The notes under the pieces: model-generated
The model's database searches: none
Told to the model about the DNA's origin: nothing
Seen by the model: only the letters and a program-made list of their open reading frames with translations
Assembly (NCBI GenBank): GCA_005862285.1
Contig: SZXW01000003.1
Coordinates: 62,001 to 126,000 of the forward strand
Length of the DNA: 64,000 bases
Direction: 5' to 3'
Origin: Chlorobium sp.
GTDB taxonomy: Bacteria; Bacteroidota; Chlorobiia; Chlorobiales; Chlorobiaceae
Program-made: the position numbers and the translations under genes
Shown here: positions 49,995-57,860 of the stretch, in pieces
Position numbering within the stretch: the stretch's first letter is position 1
Layout: each line of letters starts with the position of its first letter

Positions 49995-51338
49995 ATGGCC
50001 GAAACAGAGTCCAGAAATTCTCTGACTGTTACAGATAACCGGACAGGGATGACTTATGAAATTCCAATCGAAAATGGTTCGATTCTTACTGCTGAGTTGA
50101 GGAAAATCAAGGTTTCCGAGGATGATTTCGGTTTGCTTGGCTATGATCCGGGCTATATGAATACCGCTTCCTGCAAGAGTTCCATTACCTATATTGACGG
50201 AGACAAGGGCATCCTTCGCTACAGGGGCTATCCGATCGAGCAGCTTGCCGAAAAGAGCACGTTCCTCGAAACAGCATACCTGCTTATCAAGGGAATGCTG
50301 CCCGACAAGGAGAGGCTCGCCGTATGGACCTACAATATCAGGCACAATACCCTGACCCATTCCAATATGAGGAAGTTCATGGACGGCTTCCGCTATGATG
50401 CCCACCCGATGGGAATCCTTTTAGGCACAATCGGTGCGCTTTCGACCTTTTATCCCGATGCTAAGGATGTCGGCCACGAGGAGTCGCGCAAGCTGCAGGT
50501 ACGCAGGCTTATCGGAAAGATTCCGACCCTTGCAGCCCTGAGTTTCAGGCACAGCATGGGTTTTCCCTATGTTCTTCCTGACGATGAACTGAGCTATACC
50601 GGCAATTTTCTGTCGATGATGTTCAAGATGACGGAACCTCATTACAAACCGAACCCGGTTTTCGAGCGTGCTCTCGATGTTCTCTTTATTCTTCATGCCG
50701 ATCATGAACAGAACTGTTCGACCAGCGCCGTCAGGGCTGTCGGCAGTTCCGGCGTGGATCCCTATTCCGCTATAGCGGCAGGTTGTGCTGCACTTTACGG
50801 ACCTCTTCACGGGGGAGCGAATGAGGCGGTTATTCACATGCTCAAGAAAATCGGATCGATCGAAAAGGTTCCGGAGTTCATCAAATCGGTGAAAGCCGGA
50901 GAAGGCCGTCTGATGGGATTCGGTCACAGGGTATATAAAAATTACGATCCGAGGGCGAAAATCATCAAGGATATCGCTTTCCAGGTGTTCGAGGAAACCG
51001 GACGCAGCCCGTTGCTCGATATCGCGATCGAGCTTGAAAGGATCGCGCTCGAGGATGAATATTTCGTTTCCCGCAAACTCTATCCTAACGTCGACTTTTA
51101 CTCGGGACTGATCTATATGGCGATGGGATTTCCGCTTGAAATGTTCCCGGTGCTTTTTGCCATCGGACGTGTGCCGGGATGGCTGGCACAATGGATCGAG
51201 CAGGTCAGGGATCCGGAGCAGAAAATTGCAAGGCCGCGCCAGATCTACCTTGGCGATGATAGCCGCGATTACGTTCCGATCGAACGGCGTCCTAAGGTCA
51301 GGCCGGACGAGCAGAAATTCGGTATCTGCAGGTTGTAA
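49995..51338 (+). CDS. gltA: Citrate synthase
   Basis: Condenses oxaloacetate and acetyl-CoA to citrate. 447 residues with the catalytic landmarks GPLHGGANEAVIHML (His), MGFGHRVYKNYDPRA (His) and DFYSGLIYMAMGFPLEMFPVLFAIGRVPGWLAQW (Asp). YLDGDKGILRYRGYPIE-type sequence (YIDGDKGILRYRGYPIE) at the N-terminus marks the bacterial type. I start it at MAETESRNS (49995); homolog alignment and an AGAG upstream favour this over 49911. In a reductive-TCA organism the role may be reverse citrate cleavage, biosynthesis or mixotrophic acetate use. Confidence 0.95.
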   Translation: MAETESRNSLTVTDNRTGMTYEIPIENGSILTAELRKIKVSEDDFGLLGYDPGYMNTASCKSSITYIDGDKGILRYRGYPIEQLAEKSTFLETAYLLIKGMLPDKERLAVWTYNIRHNTLTHSNMRKFMDGFRYDAHPMGILLGTIGALSTFYPDAKDVGHEESRKLQVRRLIGKIPTLAALSFRHSMGFPYVLPDDELSYTGNFLSMMFKMTEPHYKPNPVFERALDVLFILHADHEQNCSTSAVRAVGSSGVDPYSAIAAGCAALYGPLHGGANEAVIHMLKKIGSIEKVPEFIKSVKAGEGRLMGFGHRVYKNYDPRAKIIKDIAFQVFEETGRSPLLDIAIELERIALEDEYFVSRKLYPNVDFYSGLIYMAMGFPLEMFPVLFAIGRVPGWLAQWIEQVRDPEQKIARPRQIYLGDDSRDYVPIERRPKVRPDEQKFGICRL

Positions 51339-51392
51339 GAAGCGGTTATGCAGGGTATCCCGTGTGTATTTAATTTATCAGGAGATTGAATC

Positions 51393-51680
51393 ATGTCTGT
51401 TACAACGAAAGATGTTACTTATATCGCCGAGCTGGCAAGGCTCAGGTTTACCGATGAAGAGATGGTTACCATGACAAGTGAGCTCAACAACATTCTCCAT
51501 TATATCGATAAACTCAACGAGGTAAATACCGAAGGGGTCGCTCCTCTGAGCGGAATCCATGACCCGGCAAATTTTCTGCGTGAGGATGTCGTAGCCGGTT
51601 CACTTACGAGAGAAGAGATTCTGCACAATGCTCCCGATAGCCAGGACAGGTTTTTCAAGGTTCCAAAGGTTATCGGATAG
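51393..51680 (+). CDS. gatC: Asp-tRNA(Asn)/Glu-tRNA(Gln) amidotransferase subunit C
   Basis: Small stabilising subunit of the GatCAB complex. 95 residues, with the standard VTYIAELARLRFTDEEM and VAPLSGIHDPANFLREDVV. A clear AGGAG ribosome binding site lies upstream. gatA and gatB are not in this window. Confidence 0.94.
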   Translation: MSVTTKDVTYIAELARLRFTDEEMVTMTSELNNILHYIDKLNEVNTEGVAPLSGIHDPANFLREDVVAGSLTREEILHNAPDSQDRFFKVPKVIG

Positions 51681-51687
51681 GGTACCG

Positions 51688-51981
51688 GTGATCGATCTTC
51701 GTGAAAAAAACGGCAATGCGATATTTACGGTCAGGGTTCAGCCCCGTTCATCAAAAAGCGTGATCTGCGGTGAATTCAATGGCGGGCTCAAGGTTGCCCT
51801 CAAGTCGGCACCTGTCGATGATGCAGCAAATGAGGAATGCTGCAGGCTGTTAGCCGGGATTTTCAAAGTGCCTGCCGCGAGGGTGCATATCATATCAGGC
51901 AGGACATCCCGTAGTAAAACGGTGGCGGTTGACGGGGTCAGTTCCGGAGATGCCGCCGTTGTTCTTAAACCCTATTGCTGA
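51688..51981 (+). CDS. YggU/DUF167 family protein
   Basis: 97 residues with the family order FTVRVQPRSSKSVICGEFNGGLKVALKSAPVDDAANEECCRLLAGIFKVPAARVHIISGRTSRSKTVAV. The start is GTG at 51688, 7 nt after gatC; a start at 51628 would overlap gatC by 53 bp and adds no family sequence. Members are small conserved proteins of unknown role. Likely an operon with gatC. Confidence 0.85.
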   Translation: MIDLREKNGNAIFTVRVQPRSSKSVICGEFNGGLKVALKSAPVDDAANEECCRLLAGIFKVPAARVHIISGRTSRSKTVAVDGVSSGDAAVVLKPYC

Positions 51982-52000
51982 ATACTCGAAAAAAATTATT

Positions 52001-52453
52001 ATGAGAGCTGTTGTCCAGAGAGTGCTGAAAGCGGGTGTATCGGCTGAAGGCGGACGGCATGCCGAAATTGGTCCGGGAGTTCTTGTCCTGCTCGGCGTCG
52101 CACCTGGAGACGGAGATGCCGAGATTGCCTGGATGAGCCATAAGATTGCCGCTCTGCGGATTTTCAGCGACCGGGAAGGTAAGATGAACCTTTCACTCAG
52201 GGATACAGGAGGAGATGCGATGGTTGTATCCCAGTTCACTCTCTATGCCGATACGACCCGGGGAAACCGTCCCGGATTTTCGGGATCGGCCGGTTTCGAG
52301 GCCGCCCTGCCGGTTTATGAGCACTTTATCAGAAATTTTGAGCGGCAGCTTGAAAAACCGGTCCAAACCGGCTGGTACGGAGCGGAAATGCAAGTTTTTC
52401 TTGTCAACGATGGTCCTGTTACTTTGCTAATTGATTCACCTGAACATACATGA
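52001..52453 (+). CDS. dtd: D-aminoacyl-tRNA deacylase
   Basis: Removes D-amino acids (and glycine) from mischarged tRNA. 150 residues: MRAVVQRVLKAGVSAEG, GVAPGDGDAEI, MVVSQFTLYADTTRGNRPGFSGSA (the SQFTL active site) and GWYGAEMQVFLVNDGPVTLLID. The ATG at 52001 is the homolog start. It overlaps kdsB by 4 bp (ATGA). Confidence 0.95.
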   Translation: MRAVVQRVLKAGVSAEGGRHAEIGPGVLVLLGVAPGDGDAEIAWMSHKIAALRIFSDREGKMNLSLRDTGGDAMVVSQFTLYADTTRGNRPGFSGSAGFEAALPVYEHFIRNFERQLEKPVQTGWYGAEMQVFLVNDGPVTLLIDSPEHT

Positions 52454-53193
52454 ACGTTGTAATTATTATTCCTGCGAGATTTGATTCGACACGCCTTCCC
52501 GGTAAAATGCTTGCCGATATCGAGGGGTTGCCGCTTGTCGTGCGTACCTGGCGCCGTGCTCTCGAGTCCCGGCTGGCCAGCAAGGTTGTTGTAGCCACCG
52601 ACATGCCGGAGATCGCCGCTGTTCTTCGAGAGCATGGCGCTGAAGTTGTCATGACCTCATCAGATCCCATATGCGGTACGGAAAGGATAGCCGAAGCTGC
52701 CCGTCTGACAGGGGGCGATATTATCGTGAACCTCCAGGGGGATGAACCGCTGATCGTGCCAAATGATATCGATCTTGCGATTGAACCGCTCCTTTCAGAC
52801 AATCCTCCCGATTGTACGACGCTGGTTTATTCCATGCCGCCCGATGATACACTCCAGATCGATGATCCGCATGTGGTCAAGGTGGTTATGGATGTAAACG
52901 GTTATGCCCTTTACTTTTCGCGCAGTCCGATCCCGTTCAGGCGCATTGCTCTGCCGGAAACGCCGTTTTACCGTCATATAGGTCTTTATGCGTTCACTCC
53001 CCGGGTACTGGAGCAGTTTGCAGCGCTTCCGCCTTCGCCACTTGAACTGTCAGAATCACTCGAACAGCTGCGTATTCTGGAAAACGGGTTGCGGATGAAA
53101 TGTATCGTAACCAATATCGATTATCCCGGGGTCAACACGTTTGAAGAGCTGGAACTGGTTCGAAGCATCATCAAGGGCGAAAATCCTGACTGA
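52450..53193 (+). CDS. kdsB: 3-Deoxy-manno-octulosonate cytidylyltransferase (CMP-KDO synthetase)
   Basis: Activates KDO for lipopolysaccharide core synthesis. 247 residues: VIIIPARFDSTRLPGKMLADI (nucleotide-binding), VNLQGDEPLIVP, FSRSPIPFRR and the C-terminal IDYPGVNTFEELELV. Coupled to dtd by ATGA. Its end overlaps the end of xseA (convergent) by 23 bp. Confidence 0.96.
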   Translation: MNVVIIIPARFDSTRLPGKMLADIEGLPLVVRTWRRALESRLASKVVVATDMPEIAAVLREHGAEVVMTSSDPICGTERIAEAARLTGGDIIVNLQGDEPLIVPNDIDLAIEPLLSDNPPDCTTLVYSMPPDDTLQIDDPHVVKVVMDVNGYALYFSRSPIPFRRIALPETPFYRHIGLYAFTPRVLEQFAALPPSPLELSESLEQLRILENGLRMKCIVTNIDYPGVNTFEELELVRSIIKGENPD

Positions 53194-54379
53194 TTACCGC
53201 CGGAAGCGAGCCGTCATGGAAGAGAAGGTCGACCGGGTCGGAAGGTTTCACCTGTTTTGATCCGGTTATGAACCTTCCCTCCTTTTTTACAAGCACATAA
53301 CCTCTTTCCAGTGTTTTCCGGTAATCGAGCAGAGCAAGCTGCTGTGTTACCGAAGCATAGTGCTCTGCAGTCCGGCTGAACAAGGTTGAAAGACTACGTG
53401 ACATGAGTTCGGCGAGCGAATCGATACGGTCGTTGAACTGCTGCATCTGGAGCGGAGGACGGTTGAACGCGTAACTGCTGCAGATCGAATATATCTGACG
53501 TTCCGCACCCTCAAGCCTTGCCTGTACGAAATTTTCCTGTCTCGAAACGAGGGTATCGATTCCCTTGAGCAGCTGGGCGGTGTCCGGGACGGCCAGTTCT
53601 GCCGCTATGGAAGGTGTTCCGGCTCTCAGGTCGGCCACCATGTCGGCGATCGTGAGGTCGGTCTCGTGACCGATTGCGCTGATGACCGGTATCGAAGAAC
53701 GGTAGAGCGCATCTGCGACAAGTTCGCTGTTGAATGCCTGCAGGTCTTCCAGAGATCCTCCTCCCCTGGCGATAATGATCACATCCGGCCTGTGGCTTCT
53801 CTGTTTTGATGCGTTGAAATATGCGAGAGCCGCGGCAACGGATTCGGCAGCGTTAGCGCCTTGGACTTTCACCGGGTAGAGCATGAGGCGCGCTGCCGGA
53901 AACCTGCGTGAGAGGACGTTGCTCATATCCTCGATCACGGCACCGGTCGAGGAGGTGATAAGGCCGATGGCTTCCGGTATTGCCGGAATCGGTTTTTTCC
54001 TCTCGGTACTGAAATAGCCTGCTTTCGAGAGTTTCAGAAGCAGTTCGGCGAAGGCCTGCTGCAGAGCGCCCTGCCCTGCTTCGGCAACCGACGTGCAGAT
54101 AAGCTGGTATCGGCCCGACGGGGGGTAAACTTCAAGCCGTCCTTCGGCTATGACTTCAATGCCGTCCCTCAGTTCGGCCTGCAGGAAACTTGCGGTGTTT
54201 TTCCAGATGACAGCCGGTATCTGGGCGCCATCGTCTTTCAGGGTCAGATAGATATGGCCCGAACTGTGGCGTTTGAAGTTCGAAATTTCACCCTTGACCT
54301 TCACCCTTGGAAAAAGGGCTTCAAGTTCTGATTTGATCTGCAGGGTGAGTTCGCTGACCGAGAGAATTTCCGCTGCCAT
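53171..54379 (-). CDS. xseA: Exodeoxyribonuclease VII large subunit
   Basis: Catalytic subunit of ExoVII, which degrades single-stranded DNA. 402 residues: an N-terminal OB domain (VKVKGEISNFKRHSSGHIYLTLKDDGAQIPAVIWKN) and the catalytic region with GLITSSTGAVIEDM, IIIARGGGSLEDLQAFNSE and SAIGHETDLTIADMVADLRAGTPSIAAEL. The C-terminus keeps RGYVLVKKEGRFI. The small subunit xseB is not recognised nearby. Confidence 0.95.
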   Translation of the reverse strand: MAAEILSVSELTLQIKSELEALFPRVKVKGEISNFKRHSSGHIYLTLKDDGAQIPAVIWKNTASFLQAELRDGIEVIAEGRLEVYPPSGRYQLICTSVAEAGQGALQQAFAELLLKLSKAGYFSTERKKPIPAIPEAIGLITSSTGAVIEDMSNVLSRRFPAARLMLYPVKVQGANAAESVAAALAYFNASKQRSHRPDVIIIARGGGSLEDLQAFNSELVADALYRSSIPVISAIGHETDLTIADMVADLRAGTPSIAAELAVPDTAQLLKGIDTLVSRQENFVQARLEGAERQIYSICSSYAFNRPPLQMQQFNDRIDSLAELMSRSLSTLFSRTAEHYASVTQQLALLDYRKTLERGYVLVKKEGRFITGSKQVKPSDPVDLLFHDGSLPAVISQDFRP

Positions 54380-54577
54380 AGCCGGTAAAAGGGAATAAGT
54401 GTCTGAAAAGGTAGTTCAGCAAATTTATGGACGTGCGGTATAATAAGCAAAAAGGGCCGATCTTCCGTGCTCTCTGTTCGGGATAGCATGCGGCCTCGCG
54501 TCCGTGGTTTTAGCGGCGGAAGTGTTATATTCGTTTTTTTAACAGGAAGATGCCGACCCTCTATGATATCAGGTGAC

Positions 54578-55633
54578 ATGAAAACAGCCGATGGCCTTGC
54601 CGGGGACCTTGCCTCATCGCTTGGCATCGAGTTGCCTGAAGCGCAGCGTCTTCTCGACGGATTTTCGAAGGCCCTGACCGGTGAGCTTCTTTCCGCGAAG
54701 CGTGTCTCTCTCGGCGGGGCCGGGGCTTTTTCCATTACCTACATTCCTTCCGAAAAGAAAAAGGATGCCGAGGGCATTGTCTACACACCACCCCGCAACA
54801 CCCTGATTTTTCACGAAGAGCCTTCGGGCAGCGACGATACGCTACGTCTTGCCGTTTCACGGATGGCTTTGTCCCAGGAGGATGCAGAACGTTTCAGCCC
54901 GGCGTTTCTTTCCCTGCTCGGTGATGCCGTGAAGCAGCAGAGAGCGTTCAGCCTGAAAGGATTCGGCAGATTCGGTTTCGAGGACGGAAAATACCTGTTT
55001 TGCTCCGACCGCTCATTTGACGAACTGCTGAACAGGGAGTATCTGAACCTCGATCAGGTTGTTCTTCCGCTGCATGAAGCTTCCGGCAGGACAACGGCCG
55101 GAAAAAAAACTGTCGCCCTTGTATTGACGATATTGGTGCTGGTTGCCGGGATATCGGCAGCTGTCTGGTATTACCTGCAGCCTGAAAGTCCTTTGCGTGC
55201 CTCTGCGATGGAAGAACCGGCAAAGAATACCGGTCTGAAAATCGCAGATAAAGTTTCCCGCCCCGAGACTGTCCAACCCGAAATTGTCCAGCTCCCGGAT
55301 CCGGCCGCGCTCAAAGCTGAAGAGCATAAGGAAACTGCGGCAGCCGATTCGCTGGTTCTTGCAAAAGGTGATTATACCATTGTGCTTGGTACATTCAGGA
55401 AGGAAACGACGGCAGTCAAAGAAAGCAGACGGTTGCATGCAGAGGGAATCAGCGCTTTTGTCTGGCCGGCCATGGTGAATGGAACGAAATACTACAGGCT
55501 TGCGACAGGGAAATTCAGGACAGGCAGTGCCGCAGCAGGAGAAATGAAGGAAATGCCGGGGAATATGGCCCGCGGCGCATGTATTCAACAGGCTATAAAA
55601 GGGGTTGTCATTCATGGAGAACAGCAGTTGTAA
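54578..55633 (+). CDS. HU/CCDC81-like N-terminal and C-terminal SPOR-domain membrane protein
   Basis: 351 residues. The N-terminal half (ASSLGIELPEAQRLLDGFSKALTGELLSAKRVSLGGAGAFSITY, then a second similar block) resembles the HU-CCDC81 bacterial domains. A membrane helix follows (VALVLTILVLVAGISAAVWYYL), then a Pro/Glu linker and a C-terminal SPOR domain (GDYTIVLGTFRKETTAVKESRRLHAEGISAFVW) that should bind denuded peptidoglycan at division sites. I chose ATG 54578 with AGGTG just upstream; 54563 is possible. A link to septation is inference. It overlaps bchY by 20 bp. Confidence 0.78.
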   Translation: MKTADGLAGDLASSLGIELPEAQRLLDGFSKALTGELLSAKRVSLGGAGAFSITYIPSEKKKDAEGIVYTPPRNTLIFHEEPSGSDDTLRLAVSRMALSQEDAERFSPAFLSLLGDAVKQQRAFSLKGFGRFGFEDGKYLFCSDRSFDELLNREYLNLDQVVLPLHEASGRTTAGKKTVALVLTILVLVAGISAAVWYYLQPESPLRASAMEEPAKNTGLKIADKVSRPETVQPEIVQLPDPAALKAEEHKETAAADSLVLAKGDYTIVLGTFRKETTAVKESRRLHAEGISAFVWPAMVNGTKYYRLATGKFRTGSAAAGEMKEMPGNMARGACIQQAIKGVVIHGEQQL

Positions 55634-56858
55634 TTGCAAGACGTTGCATCCGCAGTCGATGTGTCCCGCGTTCGGCGGGTTGAGGGTGCTCATGAGGATC
55701 GACGGTGTGCAGGTGTGCATGGCTGCCGACCAGGGCTGTCTTTACGGTCTTACATTCGTGTCGCATTTCTATGCGGCGCGCAAATCCATCATCTCTCCGG
55801 AACTAATGAACGTCCAGATTGCCGGGGGCAGCATGATCGACGATCTTCGGCGGACGATCGAGGAAATCGCGAAGGACCCCGCAGTACGGTTCATACCTGT
55901 GGTGAGCACCTGTGTCGCCGAAACCGCCGGGATAGCTGAGGAACTGCTGCCCAAGAAGGTTGGCAATGCGGAGGTCCTGCTGGTGCGCCTTCCGGCATTC
56001 CAGATCAGGACCCACCCGGAGGCGAAAGACGTGGCCGTTTCCACACTGATGAAGCGGTTCGGAGCGTTCGATGCCCATAAAAAGCCGAAATCGCTTGTCG
56101 TGCTTGGCGAGATCTTCCCGGTCGATGCCATGACGATCGGTGCTGTTCTGCAGAAGATCGGCGTCGAGTCAGTCATCACCCTTCCCGGTACGGCCCTTGA
56201 GGATTACATCGATGCCGGTCAGACCGAAGCCTGCGCGGTGCTCCATCCTTTCTACGAACGCACGGTATCTCTGTTCGAAGAGAAGGGTGTGAAGATCATC
56301 AAAGGCAACCCGATCGGCGCGAACGGCACAGCGCAATGGATCAGGCGCGTTGGTGAAGCGCTCGGGCTCGATCCGGCTGAGGTAGAAGCTGTCGCCGCCG
56401 AAGAGGCTGGAAAGGCAAAGGAGATCATGGGACGGTTCGGCTCCATGCACGGCAAGGTGATCGTTGCCGGGTACGAAGGCAACGAGCTGCCGGTTGTCCG
56501 GCTCCTGCTCGAAGCAGGGCTTGACGTGCCCTATGCATCGACCTCCATTGCAGAGACATCCCTTGGCGAGGAGGACCACAGGGTGCTCTCCATGCTCGGA
56601 ACGGAGATCCGCTACCGCAAATACCTCGAAGAGGATATGGAAGCGGTGGTGCGTTACGAACCTGACCTCGTGATAGGTACGACATCACTCGACAGTTTTG
56701 CCAAGGAGCGGGGGATACCTGCCATCTACTACACGAACAACATCTCTGCCCGCCCGCTTTTCTTTGCCGCCGGAGCCGCTACCGTGCTCGGCATGATCAG
56801 CGGCCTGCTCGCCAGGAAGGATGTATTCCGGAAAATGAAGGAGTATTTCGAGGATTAA
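55614..56858 (+). CDS. bchY: Chlorophyllide a reductase subunit Y
   Basis: Nitrogenase-like subunit of chlorophyllide a reductase (with BchX and BchZ), which reduces the C7-C8 bond in bacteriochlorophyll synthesis. 414 residues with the three Cys that bind the cluster with BchZ: MCPAFGGLR (Cys17), DQGCLYGLTFV (Cys42) and VSTCVAETAG (Cys100). The run VCMAADQGCLYGLTFVSHFY is BchY-specific. The start is ATG 55614 after AAAAGGGG; a TTG at 55605 is also in frame. Neither bchX nor bchZ is beside it. Confidence 0.94.
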   Translation: MENSSCNCKTLHPQSMCPAFGGLRVLMRIDGVQVCMAADQGCLYGLTFVSHFYAARKSIISPELMNVQIAGGSMIDDLRRTIEEIAKDPAVRFIPVVSTCVAETAGIAEELLPKKVGNAEVLLVRLPAFQIRTHPEAKDVAVSTLMKRFGAFDAHKKPKSLVVLGEIFPVDAMTIGAVLQKIGVESVITLPGTALEDYIDAGQTEACAVLHPFYERTVSLFEEKGVKIIKGNPIGANGTAQWIRRVGEALGLDPAEVEAVAAEEAGKAKEIMGRFGSMHGKVIVAGYEGNELPVVRLLLEAGLDVPYASTSIAETSLGEEDHRVLSMLGTEIRYRKYLEEDMEAVVRYEPDLVIGTTSLDSFAKERGIPAIYYTNNISARPLFFAAGAATVLGMISGLLARKDVFRKMKEYFED

Positions 56859-56881
56859 GGAGCCTGGGGTAATACAGCAGA

Positions 56882-56905
56882 AAAAGCCGGGGATTTCCGG
56901 CTTTT
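56882..56905. terminator. Bidirectional terminator between bchY and frr
   Basis: AAAAGCCGG, a GGATTT loop and CCGGCTTTT lie between convergent genes, with flanking A/T runs on both strands. Confidence 0.85.
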
Positions 56906-56935
56906 CTGTTGTGTGTGTGGTTGTGAAGCGGTCGT

Positions 56936-57496
56936 TTACACTTCCATGATCTCTTTTTCTTTCTGGACGATCAGGTCGTTCAGCTGCTTCTCGAATTTAT
57001 GCACAAGTTCGTCGGCATCCTTTTTGCCGCGGTTCTTCTCATCCTCGCTGACGACCTTGTCCTTTTCGAGCTTTTCGATCTCGTGGATCATGTCGCGGCG
57101 GAGGTTGCGGAGCGAAACCTTCGAGTCCTCGCCGAATTTTTTCGTAAGCTTCACGAACTCTTTCCGGCGCTCTTCGGTAAGCGGCGGTATGCTGATCCTG
57201 ACATTCTGTCCGTCAGCGGTCGGGTTGAGGCCGAGGTTGGCATCGCGGATAGCGCGCTCGACGGGACCGACCATGGATTTGTCCCAGACCTGGATGACAA
57301 GGGTGTGCACATCGAGCACGCCCACGTTACCGACCTGCTTCAGCGGCATCTGCTGGCCGTAGGCTTCCACTTTCACGCGGTCGAGCAGTGCCGTCGTGGC
57401 TTTTCCTGTCCTGATCGAAGCGATTTCATGCTGGAAAGCCTCGATGGTTTTCTTCATTCTCGGCTCGAATTTCTGATGAACATCCCTGACACTCAT
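56936..57496 (-). CDS. frr: Ribosome recycling factor
   Basis: Splits post-termination ribosomes with EF-G. 186 residues with the RRF phrases MKKTIEAFQHEIASIRTGKATTALLDRVKVEAYG, PLKQVGNVGVLDVHTLVIQVWD, IRDANLGLNPTADGQNVRISIPPLTEERRKEFVK and a C-terminal long helix. The start is ATG at 57494-57496. rpmE lies upstream on the same strand with a 40-bp gap. pyrH, a common neighbour of frr, is not here. Confidence 0.96.
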   Translation of the reverse strand: MSVRDVHQKFEPRMKKTIEAFQHEIASIRTGKATTALLDRVKVEAYGQQMPLKQVGNVGVLDVHTLVIQVWDKSMVGPVERAIRDANLGLNPTADGQNVRISIPPLTEERRKEFVKLTKKFGEDSKVSLRNLRRDMIHEIEKLEKDKVVSEDEKNRGKKDADELVHKFEKQLNDLIVQKEKEIMEV

Positions 57497-57536
57497 GGCT
57501 GTTGTAAATGAGGTTGGCTGTTAAGTGACCGTTCCG

Positions 57537-57761
57537 TTATTTCGCGGCTTTGGCCTGTGCCGATTTTGCGAAACGCTTGTTGAAGCGGTCGACACGGCCG
57601 GCGGTATCGAGAATCGTCTGCTTTCCTGTGTAGAAAGGATGGCAGTTATTGCAGATATCGACCTTGATGGTCGGCCTGGTTGAACGGGTTTCGAATGCGT
57701 TGCCGCAGTTGGCGCAGTTCACGGTGACGGGTTTATACTTCGGATGAATATCTGGTTTCAT
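57537..57761 (-). CDS. rpmE: 50S ribosomal protein L31
   Basis: 74-residue zinc-binding (C+) form of bL31: Cys16, Cys19, Cys37 and Cys40 in [14 protein letters not shown] and [15 protein letters not shown]. The typical [12 protein letters not shown] start is at ATG 57759-57761. Probably transcribed with frr. The zinc-free paralog (YkgM type) is not in the window. Confidence 0.95.
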   Translation of the reverse strand: MKPDIHPKYKPVTVNCANCGNAFETRSTRPTIKVDICNNCHPFYTGKQTILDTAGRVDRFNKRFAKSAQAKAAK

Positions 57762-57860
57762 GACTTTCGTTGACTTTGTCGTAGAATAAATGATATGACC
57801 GGCATTAAATTGTAAAGGTGCAAATATACGAGAAATTACATCCAGTTACAACCAATTATT

